Assembly: GCA_028583415.1 (NCBI GenBank)
Contig: CM053270.1
Coordinates: 54,446,173-54,510,172, forward strand
Origin: Protea cynaroides
Lineage: Eukaryota > Streptophyta > Magnoliopsida > Proteales > Proteaceae
Length of the DNA stretch: 64,000 nucleotides
Direction: 5' to 3'
Part shown: in pieces, positions 58,030-64,000 of the stretch
How the letters are laid out: each line of letters begins with the position of its first letter
How positions within the stretch are numbered: position 1 is the stretch's first letter
Translations under genes and position numbers: made by a program
The notes under the pieces: generated by a model
What the model was told of the DNA's origin: nothing
The model's input: the letters and a program-made list of their open reading frames with translations, nothing else
The model's database searches: none

Positions 58030-59482
58030 TGTCACACCCCAATTCCGTACCAATCAGAATGGTGTGATGAACCGTCTATGATCCAACGGTTCAACCAGGA
58101 TCTTGAATAGGTTGTGTCCTTTTTGCTTAAACCATACACATCCACAACCATAATCAGAATAAATACACAATAGCGAAAGTCTTTAATACTTAATGAACTG
58201 AGAATCTAATGGTGATAACGTAAATAAATTATCCAATTATCTTCAAATGACTAAGACATAAAATAAAATAAATTAATCAATTACATCTTCTGAATAATCC
58301 AACTATAAATCTAATTGAAGGCACATGAGTTGCACTCGCACGACGAATCATGCGACTCCATCATAGCTTCTACATCCACCACCGCAGCATGTTCGTACAT
58401 CGAAGCATTCATATAGTCTTCTACAGTAGTACCTACATCATCAACTAAAAATATTCGACGTCGAAAGGGTGAGCACACATCATGGCTCAGTGAGCAAACA
58501 AAACGATGCAACAAACATATGCATGCATTCAATTCATATATTTGGTCTAGTTCATAAGTTTGCAATGTGCAATAGAAAGGATAGGTGGCCGCCATACCTC
58601 TATACACAAGTGTGTGAAGCCGCCCAATGGATCAAACACCATTGTCGTCCCACATGCACCCACCATGGAATAGGGATAGAGCTAAAGTGCTTAGGACCGC
58701 ACTGCATCACACTTCCCCTGATGCCTTACCCATACCAACACGTAAGCCCCTATTGGTGAGGGCTTGCAAACTGGGCTCGCAACTAACCAATCCTAATGTC
58801 AAACAGTGTATCCAAGGCCTCACCCCAACATCCCTAAATACGTCCATAGAGATAGAGTTAAGGCCCCCCGGTAGAGTCAGAGACTACATGGTCCGAGACC
58901 ACCTCCCGTGATGCCCTACGACGTAATAGTTCTACTAAAGTAATGGCGATACGATGATGTCAGTAGACAAGACTTGAGTAGAGATAGAGCTAAAGTGTTT
59001 AGGACCGTACCGCATCACACTTCCCCTGATGCCGTACTCGCATTAGGTACACTAACCACACACAAACATTTACATGCCTATTCCTAGCATCATTGTCATC
59101 ATCATATTATAAATAAACAAAAATTAAATATGCATGAATATTAATAGCAGGAATATTGGATGACATGTTAAATGCACAATACACGCATACAAACATAGAA
59201 TCATTCATGACATTGGACTCAATAAATAAAAACAGTTTATTATTAGCCAATTAGTTTAGGTCTTGTTCCCTCACCATTGATTGATAATAGATCCTCGTTC
59301 AAGCTTTATAATTCACTCTTAGATCACTTGAAAACCTAACAACTTGATAGATTTTTAATTAGAATTAGTTCCCATATATTTAGACTAATAGAAACTGAGG
59401 GGTCGCAGGTGGGGCAGCACTTGGGGTTTCAGTTTCTGTGACCAACAGAGTGTGGGGTCGTAGGGTAGGGTCAGACATACTT
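58030..59482 (-). repeat. Truncated Tekay LTR (subfamily A), cut by the plus X copy
   Basis: On the minus strand this is the 3' 1.45 kb of an LTR, ending GGGGTGTGACA at 58030. It carries the ttagctctatc modules (58675-58990) and the small ORF. At 59482 it stops inside the GGTCG-rich zone (ggtcagacatact), where an X-type LTR start takes over. The missing part presumably lies beyond the right edge. Confidence 0.85.
58311..58442 (-). CDS. Conserved small LTR ORF (truncated LTR)
   Basis: The minus strand reads D-D-V-G-T-T-V-E-D-Y-M-N-A-S and ends S-C-E-C-N-S-C-A-F-N before the stop at 58311. The Cys motif is complete. The frame stays open upstream to an ATG at 58607. Confidence 0.5.
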   Translation of the reverse strand, partial: DDVGTTVEDYMNASMYEHAAVVDVEAMMESHDSSCECNSCAFN

Positions 59483-59769
59483 GTAAGCACCCCATTTTTG
59501 CCACCCTCGGCATAAGTGAACCAATATGGCAGGTTTTTGACCTTTAACCCAAAGATTTGTAATTCTCCACTGATCCCCACAGTAGGGTCATGGGCTATTA
59601 TCTGCATAGATGCATAGGTCATGGAATTATCTTTGAAACGACACCAGAATTGCTCAATTCCGGTATCAAATGAGGAAGATACGACCATTTTAGTCGGATG
59701 ATACATATAAGGGAGGTTTCTGAAATTATTATAAAATAATAATCCCAGGGGCCTTCATGCAAATTATCC

Positions 59770-60255
59770 TAAGTTGGATTGCTTTAATTTCAAATCATCA
59801 TATCTTGATCATCTGACATCAGATTCAGATGATTCCAAAACCATTATTCTTCATTCATGATGTTCTACAAAGTGGACGTAAAAAATCCCGGGTAGAAGTC
59901 GCCAGTGGGTCCCATGCAAACTTGCATGCAAAATGATCATTAGAACTTCGAAGCTGCATATCTTTTCCGTTCTACATCGGATTCAGGTGATTCCAGTCTC
60001 ATTATGTTCCATTTTTAGTGCTCTACAAAGTGGACGTAAAATATTTTCGGTAGAAGTCTCCGAAGGATCTCATGCAGAATGGTCAACCAAATTATCGGTA
60101 ATTGGTCCGTTTAAACTTCAAAAATTCATAAGTTGACCATTTTACTTCCAAATGAGGTGGTTCAAGTTCCTATATTTCTCATTTTTTATGTTCTACAAAA
60201 TGAACGCAAAAAATTTGGAATAGAGGCCATCGGAAAATTCCATGCGGGATGACAG
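59770..60255. repeat. Three diverged tandem units of about 160 bp
   Basis: Each unit has an ..ttcaaa.t.catat/cata..ttga start, then a gat.tc/gaggtggttc piece, then gttctacaaa.tg.acgtaaaa, then a gtagaagtc..c-like end with catgca. The shared start lies near 59783, 59945 and 60112. Confidence 0.7.
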
Positions 60256-60352
60256 CGGAAATGACCCGTGAAATGACAAGGAGAGGAAACCCAGTGAATT
60301 CCAATCAGTCCAGTCAATTCAATTCAGTTGTCAACCTAAGTCAGTCTCTATA

Positions 60353-60440
60353 TATATTATAATATATATATATATACATATATATATACATGTATGTATG
60401 TATGTATGTGTATGTATGTTATTAAATATATATATGTGCA
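60353..60440. repeat. TA/TATG microsatellite
   Basis: TA alternation with tatgtatg stretches. It matches in position the TA tract that hosts the TIR element in the minus copy. Confidence 0.85.
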
Positions 60441-60460
60441 ATATACATGTGTAAATCATA

Positions 60461-60740
60461 ATCCAAAAGATTTTGAGAAGAAAAAGGAAAGAGGGGAGAG
60501 AAAAAACGTGGAAAAGAATGGAGATTTCAATTGTGGAGATAATCCAAAAGATTTTGAGGAAAAAAAAAGGAAAGAGGGGAGAGAAAAAACGTGGAAAAGA
60601 ATAGAGATTTCAATTGTGGAGATAATCCAAAAAGATTTTGAGAAAAAAAGGAAAGAGGGGAGAGAGAAAACGTGAAAGAGAAGGGGATTTAGGGTTTTGA
60701 GATAATCCAAAAGATCATGAGAAGAAAAAGGAAAGAGAGA
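60461..60740. repeat. Tandem repeat, unit about 81 bp, three to four copies
   Basis: Units start aatccaaaagattttgag at 60461, 60541, 60623 and 60703 and contain ggaaagaggggagaga and aacgtggaaaag. The last unit is partial. Confidence 0.9.
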
Positions 60741-61060
60741 GGAATAAAAAAAAAAGAAAAAAGGAGAAAAGATTCCCCTTCACGTTTTCTAGAAAGAAAA
60801 CGTGAAAGGGAGAGAGGAGAAAGGAAGAAAGAAAAAAGGAAGGAAAGAAAAAGGAAAAAAAAAATATTTTTTAGAAAAAAGGATCTTTTAGAAAATGAGT
60901 GAAAAAACTATAAATAGGCAAAGAGGAGGATCCTTTTGGGGGGAGCAGAAAGAGAGGAAAACGTGGGTGAGAGAGAGAAAGGAGAGCAGAGAGAGAGGAA
61001 AACGTGAAAGAGAGAGAGAAAGAGAAGAGAGAAAGAAGCAGAAGAGAGGAGAAGGAAGAT
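60741..61060. repeat. GA-rich low-complexity tract
   Basis: Runs of gaga and gaaa with scattered aaaacgtg words. It is purine-rich on the plus strand, as transcribed leaders of the LTRs here are. Confidence 0.85.
60908..60918 (+). promoter_or_regulatory. TATA box of family X
   Basis: ctataaatagg followed by a GA-rich leader, the same arrangement as the Tekay LTR promoters. Confidence 0.65.
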
Positions 61061-61139
61061 TCACATTCAAAGGGGATTGATACAATCCCCAATCACCCTT
61101 CATCAACGGTTTCGCTCGATTTGAGCCCAAGGTTAGTAC

Positions 61140-62215
61140 TCTAAACAAATTTAGAGGTCGTTATAATGCCCGAATGCCAATTTTGCTTGAAAAAGGCTAA
61201 TTTTCATGAAATCTCAATCATGAATGCTCTATTACATACTTGTTAATGTTAGGATGCCTATGTCTAACATTTTTCATGAATGATAATTTGTCTAAGCTAT
61301 TCAATGATGAATTTTTGATTGATATACAATGATGTTTGATGTTTTTTGTAAATTTCATAAAGTGATTTTCTGATCTGAAAATTCCAGATTTAGGGTTCAA
61401 ACTTAGGACGTACATCATATGTATTTTTTCTAAGATTTTGAAGCCCAAAATTTTATGGGAGTCTCTCTGATATGATAGAAGACTACCCTAAAAATTTCGT
61501 TCCATTTGGAATTGGGGAAATATATCAAACAATTTGTCTTTGACATTGCTATTTTTCTCGGATGTAATGCAATCCTCCATCGGAAAGTCTCTAGACAAAG
61601 GCCTTATGGCCATAATCAGAAATTCCACTTAACATGAACTTTTTAGACATGAAAGTCTTCTAAAAAATGGCACTGGTTTCATATTTTTTCCATTTTTTTG
61701 TTGAATTGATATCAATTTTTAAGTGCATAAAGCTTTGATTTCAGATCTGCCATGATGTGCTGATTTGCATGGTTGAAAAGAGTCATTTTTCACAAAGAAA
61801 ATATACTGTTTTAACTTGTTTTTCTTAATGAAATTTTAGATCAGATAGTTATCTACATAGACATATGTCTGTATTTAATTTTCATTAAGAATAGGATTTT
61901 ATTTGGAATTTATGGTGCAACTGGTCAAAAATCTGGAACAGACCTGACCAGTGTATTTGCCTGTACTTGGGGAATGTTTTCGACCTGCCTATGGTCTCTT
62001 TTAGGAATAGCTTCCTTGAGACAAAATGTTGGCCTCTGAGTCTTCTTTCCAGGGATATATTTTAAGAATTTTTTGAGTAAGTACAGTGCCCTATGTGCTC
62101 ATTTTGGTCCAGCCTGACAAAGCTGTTATCTTGCTGCATGTTCCATCATGTTTTGATTGATTCTCATATGCTTTGGATGTTTCTCACATGCCATATTTGA
62201 TGCTATGCTCGGATG
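61140..62215. other. Non-coding part of family X
   Basis: AT-rich, with no supported frame, tandem repeat or RNA gene seen. Confidence 0.6.
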
Positions 62216-62219
62216 CTCG

Positions 62220-62350
62220 TATGCATACACTGCCATAATTGGAATGATCACATTGCCATAATTGAAATAATCACATTGCCATGATTGAAATGATACATAT
62301 GTTTATTGCCATATTTGTCTGCTACACTTGCTCACATGCTATATTAAATG
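62220..62350. repeat. Short tandem repeats with cacattgccataattg
   Basis: Three units of about 27 bp (from about 62230) and looser copies with gccatattt. They are related in reverse complement to 54590-54915. Confidence 0.75.
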
Positions 62351-62362
62351 CTTATTGTCACA

Positions 62363-63050
62363 ATTAGGGTAGAAAACCCTAAAAAATGGAAAGAAAATAA
62401 CATTTAGGGTAGAAAACCCTAAGATGGAAAGAAAATAATAATTAGGGTAGAAAACCCTAAAATGGAAAGAATGTAACAATTAGGGTAGAAAACCCTAAAA
62501 ATAGAAATAAAATAATAATTAGGGTATAAAACCTTAAAATGGAAAGAATGTAACAATTAGGGTAGAAAACCCTAAAAATAGGAAAGAAAATAATAATTAG
62601 GGTAGAAAACCCTAAAATGGAAAGAATGTAACAATTAGGGTAGAAAACCCTAAAAATAGAAATAAAATAATAATTAGGGTATAAAACCTTAAAATAGAAA
62701 GAAAATAACAATTAGGGTAGAAAACCCTAAAAATGGAAAGAAAATAATTAGGGTAGAAAACCCTAAAATGGAAAGAAAATAACAATTAGGGTAGAAAATC
62801 CTAAAAATGGAAAGAAAATAATTAGGGTAGAAAACCCTAAAAATGGAAAGAAAACAATTAGGGTAGAAAACCCTAAAAATGGAAAGAAAATAATTAGGGT
62901 AGAAAACCCTAAAAATAGGAAAGAAAATACTAATTAGGGTAGAAAACCCTAAAATGGAAAGAATATAACAATTAGGGTAGAAAACCCTAAAAAATAGAAA
63001 TAAAATAATAATTAGGGTAGAAACCCTAAATATGGAAAGAAATAGCAATT
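62363..63050. repeat. Array of 18 hairpin units with telo-box motif
   Basis: Eighteen units of about 34-45 bp share attagggtagaaaaccctaa. Each has a TTAGGGT / ACCCTAA inverted repeat with a short A/G loop, and most contain AAACCCTAA or AAACCCTAAA, the plant telo-box. Spacers are of the ggaaagaaaata type. Two larger blocks (62442-62540 and 62597-62700) repeat the same three-unit order. Confidence 0.95.
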
Positions 63051-63440
63051 AGGATCTTGCCATGCTTAGAAGATAGCATACTAGATCATGCCATATAGGC
63101 TCTTGCCTTATTTACAATACATGCCATATTCGAAAGATTTTTAAACAATCTTGTTGTATGTGAATTTCTTGTCATAAATGTTTTATGTGCCATATTTAGA
63201 TAGAATATTCTATTTTTTGGCAATAACTTATTTTATGCAACACCCTAGTCAAACTGCCACATCTGCACACTTCTAGAAGACAATCTAGGTGTGGGGACGT
63301 GCATTTAGGCACCCACATTCTTGGGAAGGGCATAATGGGAATAATAAAACCTTAATAAAGAAAGAGAATTCTTTGCCAAACCTTTCAAAATTAGAATTCA
63401 GAATGAAAAGGGTAATTTAGGACGATTTGCCCCTTGGCAA

Positions 63441-63515
63441 ACCCTAAACCTAGAATAGGTTCTAAACCCTAAACCTAGAATAGGTTCTAAACCCTAAACC
63501 TAGAATAGGTTCTCA
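63441..63515. repeat. 25-bp direct repeat, three copies
   Basis: Unit accctaaacctagaataggt plus tctaa at 63441, 63466 and 63491 (the last with changes). Each again contains a telo-box-like aaaccctaaa. Confidence 0.92.
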
Positions 63516-63544
63516 ATCATTAACCTAAAAGGGGTTATCCAAAC

Positions 63545-63840
63545 CTTAGTCCACTTGGACTATCCATAGATCCTCTAGGATACTTACCCACATTTTGACC
63601 CAAATAGGGTTATCCATCCCGAACTACGCGGATTCTGATTCCTAGGGCAAACCCTAGGATACGTAGGCCATTTGGGAGAAACCCAAATTCGGATCCACAC
63701 CTTAGTCCACTTGGACTATCCATAGATCCACTAGGATATTATCCACATTCCAACCCAAATAGGGTTATTCTTAGATCCACTAGGACTATCTATCAGTCCA
63801 CTTGGACTATCCAGATCCTAACCCATAGGATTTCTCAACC
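63545..63840. repeat. Direct repeats with the palindrome agtccacttggact
   Basis: agtccacttggactatcc occurs near 63550, 63703 and 63795, each near gatccactagga-like words. cccaaatagggttat occurs near 63600 and 63752. Confidence 0.8.
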
Positions 63841-64000
63841 ATTCAAGCATAAATTTCAACTTGAACAATGAACTTAATCATGCACAAGCATAAATCACAT
63901 CCATAAACTTTAATCACACCCGAACTACGATGGTGAACCTGATTTTCGGAATAATTCCGTATACGTAGGCAATCCGATGGATACGGATTCGGTTCAATGA

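Larger units (their letters stand above)
59483..64000 (+). repeat. Repeat family X, plus copy, runs off the window
   Basis: It starts TGTAAGCACCCCATTTTTGC and holds, in order: three diverged units of about 160 bp, a TA/TG microsatellite, an 81-bp tandem repeat, a GA-rich tract, a TATA box, a transcribed-leader-like region, tandem repeats and short direct repeats. No coding sequence is seen. The order matches the minus copy at 54150-57701. It is probably a very long LTR or LTR plus leader. Confidence 0.6.

Noticed and set aside
62457..63048. Minus-strand frames of 84 and 119 codons rich in F-R-V-F-Y-P-N
   Set aside because: They are the translation of the tandem telo-box units, periodic by construction.
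62363..63050. Regularly spaced repeats resembling a CRISPR array
   Set aside because: Spacers are near-identical A-rich linkers, not unique sequences, and the context is a plant nuclear genome.

Overview
This window is nuclear DNA from a seed plant, almost certainly an angiosperm. It has Ty3/gypsy chromoviruses with an initiator tRNA-Met primer site, a plant L1-type LINE, a Ty1/copia gag of the plant type, and AT-rich low-complexity sequence. I found no intact host gene, no rRNA or tRNA gene and no CRISPR. Nearly every base belongs to mobile elements inserted into one another. Insertion boundaries were read from LTR ends, from 5-bp target-site duplications (TSDs), and from comparing interrupted with uninterrupted copies inside the window.

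Layout. 1-11233: a Tekay/Del-like Ty3 element on the plus strand (element 1). Its 5' LTR is cut and fused to the leader, and its leader carries a 1.47-kb organelle-like insert. 11234-13650: a copia-type gag and flanking sequence. 13651-20340: a minus-strand LINE split by two solo LTRs (13868-16063 and 17530-19729). 20667-38837: element 3a, with element 3b (21232-29051) inserted in its 5' LTR. 39963-54149: element 2, minus strand, the best preserved Tekay copy, with a solo LTR (42904-45214) in its integrase. 38838-39962, 54150-57701 and 59483-64000: a second, repeat-rich LTR family (family X), possibly Tat/Ogre-like. The minus-strand X copy hosts elements 2 and 3a and a TIR transposon carrying a kelch-like gene fragment (56688-57447). 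58030-59482: a truncated Tekay LTR cut by the plus-strand X copy.

How the parts work together. A working Tekay element would use gag (capsid, zinc knuckle), protease, reverse transcriptase/RNase H, integrase and a C-terminal chromodomain-like tail to copy itself into chromatin. Elements 1 and 2 show this plan, but both are broken. They add two things I do not know from this clade. One is a leader cassette encoding, on the opposite strand, a protein of about 437 codons that resembles the plant transposon protein domain family. The other is a 68-69 nt intron-like stretch between gag and protease. A third novelty lies in the LTRs: a roughly 44-codon reading frame ending in a C-x-C-x2-C motif is kept across diverged LTR subfamilies and is broken in the defective 3a/3b pair. 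Elements 3a and 3b lack the gag C-terminus, zinc knuckle and protease active site. They share a frameshift and a replacement block, so they look like a non-autonomous subfamily moved in trans.
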